The translations under genes were made by a program, and so were the position numbers. Below the pieces are notes generated by a model, which did not search any database, had not been told where the DNA came from, and was given only the letters and a program-made list of their open reading frames with translations. This document shows positions 45,740-57,473 of a DNA stretch of 64,000 bases, one piece after another (positions within the stretch are counted from its first letter, which is position 1; each line of letters starts with the position of its first letter). This stretch comes from Tilletia caries (taxonomy: Eukaryota > Basidiomycota > Exobasidiomycetes > Tilletiales > Tilletiaceae): NCBI GenBank assembly GCA_032718865.1, contig JALUTQ010000041.1, positions 620,001 through 684,000 of the forward strand, in the 5' to 3' direction.

Positions 45740-47095
45740 ATGGATCAAGTACCTCGTGCAACTCTAGTAGAAGAGGCTGCCGCTCTGGCGCTGATGCAGC
45801 GAAGGCGAGAACGAAACTCTCAATCCAGCGAATTCCGACGCCCTCCTGCTTCTATGTTCCTCTGGGCTCATGTCAGTGAGCTATTGCAGCAGCGTTACTT
45901 AGTGGAGCGGGTCGCGGTACCAAAGAGCGCCGTATGGGCAACGGAAATACTTCCGGAGCTGGACGACTCGCGCTTCCGGACCTGGACGAGAATGGATCGT
46001 TCCAGTTTTTAATTTCGTTCTTGCCCAAATCGAAGATCACGAGATCTTCATAGGCGGAAAAGGGGTCGTTTCAAGCCCCTGTTCCCAATCAGCTCGCAAT
46101 AGCACTTCGTCGCCTGGGATCAAATGGAGTCGGCGATGCGATTCGCTTCGATGCTGGACTCTGGGGCGCCTCGGAAGGTCACATCTTCAATTGCACACGC
46201 CGCGTTGTAACTGCTCTGGCTTCCCTCGCGGCGACTTGGGTTAGATGGCCTGACTCTGCGGCACGTCAAAGTGAATCAAACGATGCGGACCGTCGATCAG
46301 GTTTGAAAGGCGTGGTCGGAAAGCTGGACGGGACCGACATTGTCCTCTATGAACGACCTGGTATGTCCCTCCCTGTTCCTTCATAAGTCTTCTGGTGTGT
46401 AGAAGCCAGCTTACACAGGCTGCTACACGCTCAAGCCTCAAATTGATCCCAGAATGAGTATAGCTGAATGCTGATCGTTGTGGTCTTTCACACAGGAGGG
46501 AGTCTGAACGGCGACGAGTTCTTCAATAGAAAGCGGCGGTATGCCATCAACCTCACCGCCATTTGCGATCGAAGCATGTTGTTCACCTACATGCTTGTAG
46601 GTTGGCCGGGCTCGGTGCACGACAGTCGGGCATGGTCGGTTTCTGCGCCAAGACGGAACCCAGAGCGCTTCTTTGACGAAGATCAGTTCCTTCTAGCGGA
46701 TTCTGCCTACAAGAATACGGATACTTTGGTCACCCCTTACAAGAAGCCTCTCTCTAACCTGCTCCCCCAATCGGCGCTTCAACCATCTCCTTTCTTCCGT
46801 GCGGATCGACATCGAACATGCGTTCGGTCTGCTGAAGGGACGCTGGGCGTCGCTGAAGAGCTTAAGGTTGAGATTGGTTAGTGAGGAGCAGCTGGGTCTA
46901 GCATGTAGTTGGATTACTGCATGTGTTGTTCTACACAACATGTTGGTCTCGCGGCAGGATGGATGGGATGATGTGGACCAGCCACGGGAGGAAGAGGAGG
47001 ACCAGGCAGTTGAAGGATCGGTTGAGGCGGAGAACGAGGCTAGGAGGAGAAAGGTACAGCGCCGAGCACTGAGACGGATGTATGACTGCACGTAG
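45740..47095 (+). CDS. PIF/Harbinger transposase, DDE domain (about 405 aa, frameshifted as sequenced)
   Basis: Exons 45740-46360 and 46496-47095. Recognisable blocks: PKSAVWATEILPELDD and RMDRSSF near the N-terminus; a helix-turn-helix-like QLAIALRRLGSNGVGDAIRF; KLDGTDIVLYERPG with the first catalytic Asp; RRYAINLTAICD and WPGSVHDSRAW with the second Asp; and RIDIEHAFGLLKGRWASLKS with the catalytic Glu. As sequenced, the frame is interrupted three times, each explained by one extra base: in the T run after RMDRSS (about 46010), in the G run at about 46065, and in the C run at about 46767. Apart from these it is full length with all catalytic residues. Confidence 0.85.
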
Positions 47096-47291
47096 TGTTG
47101 TCGGCTGTCGCAGTTACGCGTCTGTTCTGACTTCAGACGTTGTGTTGAGATATTGAATCTGCTCAATGAATGAAGATTGATCATCAGCCTCTTGTCGTTC
47201 TCAAGCGCGTGCGTCCATATGGCCATTCACCGCACTCACCGGCGCATGAACCTGACGGAGAGCGCGATGTCTCATGTCAGGCGCGTTAGCA

Positions 47292-49613
47292 TCAAAGAAG
47301 AGAAACGTTGCTTGCTCTGGGCTCCTCCACGTGCGAGGATGTCGCAGTCTGCGTTGCCATAGCTTGGCCATCATTATTGCCAGCTGCAGCAGGAACAACC
47401 GCGGGTTGAGCGGATCCGAGGGCGCTGGTTGCCGCGAGCTGAGAGGTCGAGACGAGCTGAGCGGTCTGTGGGTAGAGGTGATGTGCCAAAAACAACTGTG
47501 GTGGAATGGGGAAATGTGGGGTCGCCATGAATTGAGGAGTGGCTGGGAACTGTGGGGGATGTGTTGGATAGTGGCCTAGACCAGCATGCACAAACCCCTG
47601 TGCAGGTGCAGGTGCAGGTGCAGGGGCGGGTGCGGGGGCGGGGGCGGGGGCGGGGGCGGGGGCGGGGGCGGGGGCAGGGGCGTAGTGCTGAGCGAATTGC
47701 AGGGCTGAACCAAGCTGACCGCCTTCCGCAGAACCTTTATTTTCATTCACATCAGTCGCGGACGTGGCTCCTGGAACCACCGGGGCAGAGAGACTGGTCG
47801 CAGGTTGGAGCAAACCGAACCAAGGAGGGTGAGATACACCCGGCATGGTTGTGTTTCCGATCGATGGTGAGCCCCACATCGAAGTGGGAGGAGGAGGTGG
47901 ACCAACTTGCGACGAGGGATAAGCCGAGGGGAATGTCAAGGGGTATGCTGGAGGGTATCCCATGTACGGTGCTGGGAAAGGATGAGCATGGTGAGGCGGG
48001 TACGGGGCTGGCGCAGGGGCGAGAGCAGGGGAAGGCTGGCCGCTTTGCATAGCACGAATGAGCATCATCGTCCTCATTTCCCGCTCCTGACGCTCACTTT
48101 CCATCTGCAGTTGATGCTTCTTGTCGGCCAACTCCGCTTGCTGCTGGGCTTCCCTTTCCCTCCTCTTCTCCTCCCTCCTTTCCGTCTCCCTTCGTTCTTC
48201 CCGTTCCTCGTCGCGTCTCCGATCCTCGCGCCGCTGTCGTTCCCGCTCCCACTCCTTATCGTCTTTGCGCTCATCCCTTTCCTTCGCGTCAGCCTCCAGT
48301 CGTTGCGCCCGTTCCATCGCCTCTCGCACTTCGACTGCGCTGAGCTTGCGCTCCTCCAAGCCGCGATCTCGTTCGGCCTTCTCACGCTCCATCTCGAGGC
48401 GGGCGCGCTCAATGTTTTTGACTGATGGCGAGGTTTCTTTCGTCCTGGGCACGTTCCTGCTGACGCTGACGATCCGTTGCTTCGGCTCTTTTTTCTTCAG
48501 ATTTTACCATCTCCTCCATCGCAGACCCGACCTGCGAGCCTCCCACCGCATTCTTCCGAGGTTTGAGCGTCCCTGGAATAGGCATGGGGATTTGAGCTGA
48601 TGATCCGGTCGGTTTCTTTGCAGGCTGAAGCGTGGAGGCTGATTTCGCTGTTTCTTTGCCCTTCTCATTCCTCTCCTTCGTTGGCTTAGCACCGGCAGTA
48701 GGATTGACCGTGCTCGACGTTTCGACAGTGAACCTGCTTCCGGTAAACAAGCCTTCGATTCCCCCCACACCGCTCGCCTCCTTGTCCAGTAACGCGCTGG
48801 CAGAATCCGAACCCGGGACACTGCTCAACGAATCGTTGTCGCTGTCGCTGTCGCTGTCGGCAACTGGGATCGCCTCTGGTTTTTTTATCTGCGGCGGAGG
48901 AGCTTTGGAGGATGACTCCTTCTTCTTTCGATTTGTTTTTGGTTGCGGTTCGCCCCCTACCTCAACCAGTGTCGGAGGCTTCACGCTGGAACGAGTTCCC
49001 ATGATGTCGTCGAATTCGTAAAACCACGGACAGATTCTATCGAGGTAGGCTGGAGAAGCCCGGGAGTCCGTTCAGCAATCTCGCGACGACGGCATGCGAC
49101 GAAGGATGAAGTGCTAACTCAGTACTCACCCTTGATGGTTTCCTTCTTTTTTTCCTCGCGCTCCCTGTCTTCTCCCAGGTCCAGGTTACGGTATCATGAC
49201 TATCACGATCCGCCCCAACCCCTTCACCCGTGGAGTTGTCGAGTAAGTCGACCTGCTTCTTGTAGATGGTGATCATCCTATGTAATTTTGTTGACGAGCT
49301 GTTCTATGGCGAGATTGGCGACATGCAGTTCCTCGTCTTTCTTCATGTCCGCAAGAAGCCACTGGCACTCCGCCTTCTTGTTCCGGAGGTACGATCGGTA
49401 CCCACCCCCAGCTTCTCCGTTTCGTCCTGGTTTGGCGAACCATGCGCAGATGGCGCTCTCTTGATCCCGCGTCCACTGCCAGGCTGCACCGCCGTCTACG
49501 CCCTCGCCGCCGGGACCGGAATTGTCTTCGTTCGAAGTGCTTGCTCCTCTTGGAGCTCTGGAATTGGCTGCAGATTTGGCGCGCCCCGACGAGCCCGTTC
49601 CGTTGCCCGCCAT
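47292..49613 (-). CDS. Harbinger accessory protein with Myb/SANT-like domain, frameshifted as sequenced
   Basis: Convergent with the transposase. The probable start is MAGNGTGSSGRAKSAANSRA at 49613. A Myb/SANT-like block begins AWQWTRDQESAICAWFAKPG, followed by ICPWFYEFDDIMGTRSSVKPP across an intron (donor at about 49133, acceptor at about 49050), as in partner proteins of PIF/Harbinger transposases that help DNA binding and nuclear import. The middle is acidic and Ser-rich with a DSDSDSDN run. A long charged coiled coil (RRDEEREERRETERREEKRR) and a proline-rich C-terminus with about 20 AP repeats follow. The frame breaks at about 49280 and 48420, each fitting one extra A in an A run, and once more at about 49190-49210 where the cause is unclear. 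Confidence 0.7.
47592..47682. repeat. Alanine-proline coding minisatellite
   Basis: GCAGGT/GCGGGG hexamers in the accessory protein gene, giving an (Ala-Pro)n tract on the minus strand. Confidence 0.85.
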
Positions 49614-51494
49614 ACCGAAACTGCGTGAGTCTTGGTGCTTGCGATATGTGCCGTTGCGTTGCTGAAACTTGTCGGTTGCTTCAACGGTCAAGGGACTAAG
49701 GTGCGCGCAGGCTACAGGCTGCTGCTTACCCTTCTGAGCTCGGGCGCAGGCGTTCAGGACAGGCCACGCGTCCAATCATGAATCAACTGACCGAGCCCTT
49801 CCGCCACGGGTAATTCTTATTTCTCCCTTCTCTTTGCCTTCAGATACCATTGTCCGGATTGCGTGATAGGTGCAGCTTCATTTCCCCTGCGGCCCTGCTG
49901 TCCTTCTCGGCTTCTCGATGACCCCTCTCTTTGGACGCACCACCACCATATTCTTTTTTCCTCTCATTCTTCTTCCGTCCCCTCCGGTACCGCTCACCTA
50001 ACCCCCATGGGAGATGCGAACCATCGTCTCCAGTCCTAAGGTGAAGTAGCATCATGATGCCCCAGTCACCCTCTTACTCCGTCGTAGACTCGTAGTTTGC
50101 TGATTCTATCACCAGTCATCACTTTCCGACTTCCAGTATTGTACCGTAGATCCTCTGCTTCTTTGCCTTGAGCCTTGAGTGCTGCTTTGCCTTGAGCCTT
50201 GAGCCTTGAGGACGACAAGCGCGGCCCTGAGTCATCTCAGATGTGGTGACTGCTTATTGGTGAGTAGGCGACTGATTACTGTCCAGTGTCCGGCGTGGAC
50301 CGTAGCCCCTGGGCCATTATAACCTCTAACACTTGTTGACTCCATCCTTAATCTTCCCTCACTCTCACCCAGCCTTCTCAGATTATTCATCGTCCCGCGT
50401 TCACCAGTCGTCCGCTGACCGCTCTCGAGAGTTGCGGCTTTGACAATGTGAGACTTTCCCGCTGCCATCTATCTGATCGCGACCGAGCACCAATGCTGAA
50501 TGCTGAAGTTCTTTCATACGCTGTTTTTATCTTCGTTGGCCAGCTTCCCTGCATCTCAGGTTACGATGTGTGAACTGTGGCCAGGGCCACTCGGTGACTG
50601 GTGAGTACATGTGTTTGCTGCTGCCTAAGACTAGATGCATGGCTATCAGCATTTATTCTGATCTATGTGCGTCTCCATTATTACACATCCATGTTCTGCA
50701 GATCATCACACGAACAATTGAGCAAACATGCGCTCATCAATCATGATTTATGATCATCGCCCATCGGAGATAAACCCCCCCTAGACCCGAGGATATTTAA
50801 GGCAAGTGCCCGGTTATCCTCTCCCTCCCTAACCCTCTCTCCCGCGGCATCACACATCGGGCATAATCCTCCCTAACCCTCTACCAGTCATCTCACAGTT
50901 CACACGGCCACGCACTCACACCCTTAGCTCTTCCATTTTCTCACATGTAGGTAACATCAGACTGAAACGGCAACCAGGTGTCCAGGTCGATCCTAACCGC
51001 AACCCTCTCTCCCATTTGCTGGGAGCTTGGGCCTAATCGCATTGGCGGGCTGTGGCCTGTGATCTGCATCTGTGGGTTGTAACCCTCCTGCTAAGTTCCT
51101 CACAATCAACCCATGGCCTTGGCCCTTGGGGGACGGGGACCCTGGCTCATCGGTATGGCCGTAAACCCCCAGGCCCCAGGCCCCAGCTCAAGCGTACCCT
51201 GACCTCCTGATCGCTGCTGTATTTTTGCTATTACTGGCCTGGCTATTACCGATTTGCTTCGCTGCAACGCAATTTGATAAGTGCTGAGATCAAGCTCGCT
51301 TGAGAACTGTCTGGGTGGGATCAAGCGGTTTTGGAAGTGGATGGGAGCGAAGAGAAGTGGATGGGAGTGAGTGAAGTCGTACAAAAAGACCCTCTCAGAC
51401 ACGCTCGCTCACTCCCGCTGAAGTTTGAAATGAGTGGGATCGAGCGGGTTTGAGATGTGATGAGCGGCGTTGGGTGGCACGCGTGAATTGCCCT
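49614..51494. other. Non-coding right part of the Harbinger element
   Basis: About 1.9 kb with no gene. Has tandem CCTTGAG units at about 50165-50210 and repeated AACCCTCT blocks at 50820-51010. The last 100 bp carry CACTCCC/GAGTG subterminal motifs ending in the inverted repeat. Confidence 0.5.
51459..51494 (-). repeat. Right terminal inverted repeat of the Harbinger element
   Basis: Reverse complement of the left end with one mismatch in 36 bases, followed by target duplicate ACT. Confidence 0.92.
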
Positions 51495-51741
51495 ACTGAC
51501 TGAGCACCAATCACCGCTGCGCTCGTGCAGCCTGGAGCCTGGAGATATCAGATGCATGTGCAGGAAGAAACAGACCATACATACATACTGACTCTTTACC
51601 CACTCTGTTTCGATCGGTTTGGTTTGCGCGACGCCAGACGAGAAGGAGATTCCGACAGCTTTCGAGTGGAGGACGGATGCTGGGAGCCCACTGAATACTG
51701 ATCCAGAACCGTGGAGCGAAGCAGAAGAGAGGCTGAATACT
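51495..51741. repeat. Displaced upstream flank of copy 5
   Basis: Continues the tandem-unit sequence cut by the Harbinger element. It matches 42101-42280 (TCGGTTT, TGCGCGACGCCAGA, GGCGGATG-like blocks) and stops where the next AGGGCAG element end begins. Confidence 0.75.
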
Positions 51742-52332
51742 AGGGCAGTTCACGCGTCGTGAAAAATCCACTCCCAGAGCCGCCCATTTCTGCCCATTCT
51801 CGCCCAGATCCGCCCAAACCCGCCCAGAAAGTCTGATGAAGAATGGACTCGGCGGGTCGATTTTGACCCGCCCAGTCACTCCCATTTCATCCCAATCCTC
51901 GCTCATTCACTCCCATTCACTCCCAGTCACTCCCAGAGCCTCTCAGACCCGCTGAGCCACTCCGGCAAGATTCTGAGTGGTGAAATGAAATAATTTGCCA
52001 AAAATGTTCGCATGAGCCGTGGTTCGATCCCACGAGTGTGCAACTGTGTCTACCGCTGTACTAAACCAAGGTTTGTACATTTAGCCATCCATTTGACAAA
52101 ATATAACCGCATGCAATTGACAGTCTTCTCGGCATGGACTGGCCTCGCCACGCCTTCGTGAGGGCTCAAAGGCTAGGTTCAATCCAGGTTTGCACTCGCA
52201 GTAAAAGGTGCAACACTCCCCAGAACTTATTTACAGGCGTTTTTATCATCTACAAGGTGCTGCGCTACGAGAAGAAGACAGTGCTTTCGCGCAGTCGTTG
52301 CGGTGGTTCTGGGCGGATGTTGGTTCTCGGCG
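51742..52332. mobile_element. Related Harbinger-type element end, partner not found
   Basis: Begins AGGGCAGTTCACGCGTC after ACT, a variant of the Harbinger terminus. A second copy in the same orientation starts at 52906. No matching reverse-complement end was found, so each is a truncated or nested fragment. The interior to about 51960 is rich in CCGCCCA/CACTCCCA motifs. A polymerase III B-box-like GGTTCGATCCC occurs at 52021 without a clear A box. Confidence 0.5.
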
Positions 52333-52334
52333 TA

Positions 52335-52860
52335 GTCTGGTCACACCAGACCGCACAGCGCGGTCTGGCTCCACTTGACGAAATTTGAGTGACACCTCCC
52401 GCAAAATTTTCCTTTTGCATCCAACCAACGCACACTTCCATGCCTCACAGCACCTTTACTCATCAACCAATGTCAGAACAAAGTCATCGGCCTTGTGAGG
52501 GTTACACCCAAAGTACACAGTCCAGGTGTTGTTTTGGTATTCCGGCACTTCCCATGGTCGTAGCTGACGCTTCTGTCAACCGCATTTCTGGTCTCTTCCT
52601 TTATCTGCTACCTCAGCCCTAGTTTTTCCACTCCTCTGCATAGCAACAGCCTTGCTCAGTCAGTCGAAGGGAGTTTTTGAGTGAGTGAGGGCCCGTGCGC
52701 GAGCCCTCTGGAAGCGCGAGATGGGCGACGAAATGAGGTAGACAACTTTGGCTCTGAGTGAGGGAGGTGCCCAATGAAATCGAGTCGAGTGGTGCCAGAC
52801 CGTCTCCACGGGATCTTGTGTCCTCTCATCACGTGCGTCGACGGTCTGGTGTGACCAGAC
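52335..52860. mobile_element. TA-flanked miniature inverted-repeat element (526 bp)
   Basis: Perfect terminal repeats GTCTGGTCACACCAGACCG (20 bp with the adjoining A of TA) with TA on both sides (52333-52334 and 52861-52862). Each end is itself a near-palindrome (CTGGTCACACCAG). No coding content. Confidence 0.75.
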
Positions 52861-52905
52861 TACTTCTTCCGGTCTCCATCTCGCTCATTACGAGCGGCGC
52901 TCAGT

Positions 52906-52984
52906 AGGGCAGTTCACGCGTCAGGCTTTTGCGCCATTTTTGGCCGCCCATCCTCGCTCAAACCCGCCGAGACCCGCCGAGAAC
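52906..52984. mobile_element. Second AGGGCAGTTCACGCGTC element fragment
   Basis: Same terminal sequence as at 51742, followed by CCGCCC/CCCGCCGAGA motifs, interrupted about 80 bp in by the next TA element. Confidence 0.5.
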
Positions 52985-52986
52985 TA

Positions 52987-53555
52987 CACTGCCAATCGTC
53001 CATGAAGAACTGGGGATAGTCCTCAGCACGACACGTGAGGATCATCCTCGACGATATCGTGCGATCATCCTACAACCCTCGTGGGATCCACGAGATCTGA
53101 GGAGATCCTCAGATAAATGAGCACCGCCTGGCATATTTTTTGTACAACGTTATTATTTCTCAACACCAGGTCCTAATTGAGCGCGTCAGCCAGCATTTGA
53201 ATCATCCCCATGCCCTGGATTCGTGTTGCCAAAATTATGTGACATTATATTATTTTAAACTGGAAATGGTTACTATGTGCTGCGGCGCTCGTGGTTTAGT
53301 GGTAACACCGCTGGATTTCGAAAAAAAAGTCCCGGGTTCGAATCCGGGTGTGAGTATTTTTATTTTTTCCCCTCATTTTTTCTCATTTTTTGGGATTTCT
53401 GAGGATGATCGTGGGCTTACCATCTCGTGCGACTCTCAACGATTGAGCCCAAAATGATCGTGGGAAATCCTGGGTCGGGTTAGCCTCACTCAGCCTCACG
53501 ATGATCCTGCGAGATCCTCGCGATGGGTGAGGATCCTCGCAGCCGACTGGCAGTG
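52987..53555. mobile_element. TA-flanked miniature element with CACTGCCA ends (569 bp)
   Basis: Ends CACTGCCAATCG and CACTGCCAGTCG (inverted, one difference) with TA at 52985-52986 and 53556-53557. It contains a tRNA-like sequence and many GAGGATC/GATCCTC words. Immediately to its right, 53563-53604 is an inverted copy of 42 bp of the preceding 526-bp element (52798-52839), so elements are nested here. Confidence 0.65.
53284..53356 (+). ncRNA. tRNA-like sequence with polymerase III A and B boxes, probably not a functional tRNA
   Basis: TGGTTTAGTGG (53292-53302) fits the A box and GGTTCGAATCC (53335-53345) fits the B box, followed by T runs. The anticodon arm cannot be folded (an A8 tract replaces it), and the T stem has a mismatch. 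Likely a tRNA-derived relic inside the miniature element. Confidence 0.5.
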
Positions 53556-53605
53556 TAGTCTGGACGCACGTGATGAGAGGACACAAGATCCCGTGGAGAC
53601 GGTCC

Positions 53606-54610
53606 TCCTCACGATGTCTTGACAGGGGGATCCACCCGACTCGCGAGGTGTCACTGACTTTCCCTTGGGAATCGTCCATCTGCGAGCAAATCAGCATGGA
53701 TTCGTGGCTTGGTCGGATTGTGGTGGTAGCTAAGAAGAAGAAACATTTACATGTGTTTGAAGACTTATTACTCTGCATGCTTTCCCACCCACAGCTCAAC
53801 TGACTGGAGTGGTCTGGTCTACTCACTGACTGGTGTGTTCGTCAGCTTCCCAGTTTGGCCGGGGGAACGGGTGACGCTGCCAGGAACGCGAAAGGATGGA
53901 GACACACGCGATTATTGTCAATAAGGACACCGGGGGGGGGGGGGCTCGCCCGGACGAGATCGACGTGCGAGATGACCCAACGCTAACTCTCCCGCCGCAG
54001 TTCATCCGCAAGCCGCGAGACCTGCTGGGGATAGCGAGCTCGCGCAGTGCAGGCCCAAGCGCCGTCTCGCGATCGAGGTGGGTGGGGTCCCGGGTCACGT
54101 CGAATGAATCAAATCAATCACATCACATCACGATTTAATGCAAGAAAAAGGGAATCGAAACGTCCGTGTATACAGCGAGAATGAAGGGGTTGGTTGCCGT
54201 GTAGAATGAAATGTGAGAGGAGGGAGGAAGGCAACGAAGGGAGGAGCAAAGAGCTTGGAAAACGAAATTCAGAGAAGCGTGTACATATATGGGGGGGGGG
54301 GGGGGGGGTGATGAGAAAGTAACAGTCTATAACTTCAGCTTCGCAGCATCGAGTTCGGAGTGGGGAGGTCCCGTTGACAAACGTCGAGCGGTGCCAAGGG
54401 TTCGGGGGTGTTTGCAGGGGAGATGTGGGCGAAACCAAGTTTTCTTCTTGACCGGGATCGCGAAAGGAATAAAAAGTCGAGCGGTGCATCGTCGAGGTGT
54501 TCGCAGGGGTGAACCGAGCTTGCTTCATGCCGGGATCGCGAAAGGAATAAGTGAGAGAGAGAGAGAGAGAGTCGAGTGGAGCCTTTCTGGAGAGAGGAAC
54601 CCGGACCCTC
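53606..54610. other. Intergenic, homopolymer-rich
   Basis: Contains long G runs at about 53932-53943 and 54290-54308 and a GAGAGA tract near 54552-54570. Two similar blocks ending GGGATCGCGAAAGGAATAA occur at about 54452-54470 and 54532-54550. No gene supported; includes the 3' flank of the seipin gene. Confidence 0.45.
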
Positions 54611-57473
54611 TTAACCAGCCGTCTTCGCCCCTTCCTCCCCTTCCTCCTCCGTAGCCGTGCTCAGCTCATCCTCAGCCCTGGCAGCAGCAGCGACCGACGG
54701 TACGGGCGGCACCTCGTCGGTCGCCTCAGGAAGGGGGGCCGGTGCAGCAGGCCCAGGCCCGGGTCGAGAGGACCCGCTAGGTCCAGCTACGGGCGCTTGC
54801 CCGCTTCCTTCTCCTTCCCCTTCGGCCTCCAACTCCAGCTCCTTCAGCCGACGCGCCTCGGCCATCGAAGCAGCTTCCGCCACTTCCTCCCGTGCCCGTC
54901 GTCCTTCCTCTTCCTCTTCCTCTTCCTCTTCCTCTTCCTCCTCCTCTTCTTCGACATCATCAGCCCCAACGCTCTCCCAGCTCGCCGACGGACTATGTTC
55001 TTCCTCCCCTTCCTCTCCCTCCAGGTCCCCCCTTCCGCGCGCAGCAGCAGCAGGGACAGCAGGCTGAACCTCCTGACTCGCCCTCCAAGCCTCCCAGCGC
55101 GCCCTCGTCCGCTCCGCCCGGCGCTCCTCATCATCATCCTCCTCCTCTTCCTCGGTCCCAAAGCCGAGCTCAGGCGTACCCAGTACGCCGACGCCTGCCG
55201 GCGCAGGACGTCGACCTGCGCCTCTGGTGGGTGTGGTAGCAGCAACAACAGCAGAGGAGGACGAAGGGAGGACAGGCGTGCCGCCAGCGCGAGGAGTAGC
55301 GCGCCGGGAGGTCGTCGTCGTCGTAGCCGTCTGATCAGTCTCTTCCTCCGTCTCCTCGTCCAGTCTGCCCAGCACGCGTCGTTCGCCAGACAAGCCTCCG
55401 GTTCCGGTTCCCGTGCCCGTGCCCGTTCCTGCCGCCCCTGCCGAGCGCGGAAGGGCAGGTGCGGGGATGGGTGGGACGCTGGGTGTCGTCGAAGTTGTGC
55501 CTGTTGTTGTTGTCGCTGGTCGTCGGGCACCGATCTCTTCCCGCTCTGTGTCGTCCGAATCTTCATACTCAGCCCCGACGCCGACGCCGACGCCGCCGGC
55601 AGCAGCGCGCTCTATCCGGGTGCGAGCCCTGGCGGCCATCTGGTGCCGATACGCCCGTTCCTCCGGCGTACCCGCGCCCGCTCTCTCGCCCAAAAGAAGA
55701 TCATCAAGCTCCTCCTCGATGCCCGGAGTCCGGAGCCCATCGTCATCACGATGGTCCTCCTCCTCATCTTCGTCGTCGTCGTAGGTACCCGCTGCGCTGG
55801 AGGTGGTGGCCAGACTATCACCTTCCTCGTCTTCGTCCTCGGCCCTTTCGCGCTTGGTATGGAGATCCCCCTCCCGCTCGTCGTCCTCGGTCTTGAGGGT
55901 GCGCTTCTCGCGGGCAGGGACGACAAAGGCCTCGTCGGAGCTGCGTAGGTCGATGGAGGATGCGGCGAGGGTGGAGTAGAGGGCGAATATGCCTGCGACG
56001 AAGAAGGCGGCTCCGAGCTCGCAGATGAGGAAGAGGGATGTGAAGGTGAAGAAGGAGGTGAGCGGGTAGTGGTACATGAAGAATCTGTAAACGAGAGGAG
56101 TGAGCGTCATTTATTTGTTATCTCGAGGGGGAATGAATGAAGAGGGTGACTCACCTCAGACCGGTGAGATGGGCATCGAAGCGAAGACTGACAGCATGGG
56201 TCTGCAGTTCACCGCGGGAGACAAAGGCATCGCCATGAGATGCTGAACCGGCGCCATTCCCACCATTTCCGCCATGGCCGCCGCCGTATATCCAGTAGCG
56301 CTCTGCATCGGATCGACCGACGACGATGCGTGCTCTGGTGACACTCTGTGAGGGATGCTTGATGCCGACTTGACCGGGCATGCCGTTGGCTGAGGGCGTG
56401 CGTTCGCGGGTGAGAGAGGAGGAGGAGGCTCGTGCTTTTGGTGAGAGTGGTGGGGATGGGGAGCTGGGTATACTGGAGCTGGAGCTGACCTGGAGGACCG
56501 CGCGACGGAGGAGGGGCACGGAGAGCAGGGTCAAGGGTGGGCCGGAGTAGGAGGACACGGGGCCGGCTGGTGAGGAGATGCCGAAGGGACTGACGTCCGG
56601 GTTCGGGTTGCGGGAGAGGAAGGAGGAGAGCGCGTTGAGAGCGGATGGGGATGGATGGAGGAGTGTGGGCCGACTGGAGGAGATCACGGGCTCTGCGGGG
56701 GAGGGGTGGGGAGAGTCTGGGTACATGTTGATGGAGACCATGAAGTTGCCCAGGTCGAGGTTGGCCGGTGTGAGGGGCACGGTGAGTTCGAGGGTGACGT
56801 CGTACTGCTGATCGTCGGCGAAGAACCTGCCGGGTGGATCAAAGAAGACATCGGCCCAGGGCGCGGCGCTGGCGTCTCCATACTGCAGATAGACGGGCAC
56901 GCGGAGACCGAGATGGGGCACCCATGCGTTGTAGAAGGCAATGTAGGCTGCGACGGCGAGTGCGAGTGCGGTCCAGAAGACGGTGGTGAGCAGGGAGAGG
57001 CGGAGGAGCAGTCTGTGTGTCTTGGGCGAGGTGATGATGGAGAGGATGAAGGTCAGCGGCTGGATGGCGAGGGTGTGGATGAGGTGCGAGGGCCATGTGG
57101 CTGGCGGCGGCAGTGCGTCGAGCGTGTACAGCAGGGTGTCGACCCAGGTCTGCTGGTATGGCTGTGTCTTGCTGGCGGGCGGTGCCTGACCATTCGAACG
57201 CTGCGGCTGAGAGTGAGACCCTGGGAGCGGTGCACGCTGCTGGTACTGGGACGCGTACTGATGGCGCTGCTGCTGCTGCTGCTGGTGGATGCGGTGTGCC
57301 TGCTGCTGCTGGTAGTAGCCGCGTGTGCCTGGTGCTGTGCCTGTGGCTGTGCCTGTGGCTGTGCCTGGTGCTGGTGCTGCGCCCGAGGCTGTGCCTGTGC
57401 CTGAGCGGAACGGCGACTGCGACTGCGACTGCGACTGCTGCATTGCTGTTGGCGTGTATGTCATCCGCGACAT
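54611..57473 (-). CDS. Seipin family protein with long acidic tail (930 aa)
   Basis: Exons 56155-57473 and 54611-56084 join in phase 2. Seipin sits at endoplasmic reticulum-lipid droplet contacts and controls droplet formation. The protein has a low-complexity Gln-rich N-terminus, span 1 at about residues 158-180, and a luminal core beginning VPVYLQYGD with YDVTLELTVPLTPANLDLGNFMV, the conserved seipin signature. Span 2 opens exon 2 (YPLTSFFTFTSLFLICELGAA). The core carries Ser/Pro-rich inserts. The cytosolic tail is about 450 residues, very acidic (runs of Glu and Asp), far longer than in yeast seipin. The start at 57473 is the first ATG of the open frame; MTYTPTAMQQ just downstream is an alternative. 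Confidence 0.85.

Larger units (their letters stand above)
45385..51494. mobile_element. Complete PIF/Harbinger DNA transposon (6.1 kb)
   Basis: Terminal inverted repeats of about 36 bp begin AGGGCAATTCACGCGTGCCA at both ends, with one mismatch in the first 36 bases. They are flanked by a 3-bp direct repeat ACT (45382-45384 and 51495-51497), the target-site length typical of this superfamily. Inside are two convergent genes as in other PIF/Harbinger elements: a DDE transposase (plus) and a Myb/SANT-like protein (minus). The paralogous flanks of copies 3 and 4 preserve the uninterrupted target GAGAAGAACTGAGCAC, so the insertion is read directly. Confidence 0.93.

Noticed and set aside
54551..55948. 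465-residue plus-strand open frame opposite the seipin tail
   Set aside because: Antisense shadow of the Glu/Asp-rich tail; composition of Leu/Pro/Arg runs without motifs.
56655..57404. 249-residue plus-strand frame opposite seipin exon 1
   Set aside because: Antisense to a conserved seipin core; reads as Cys/Leu/Gly low complexity.
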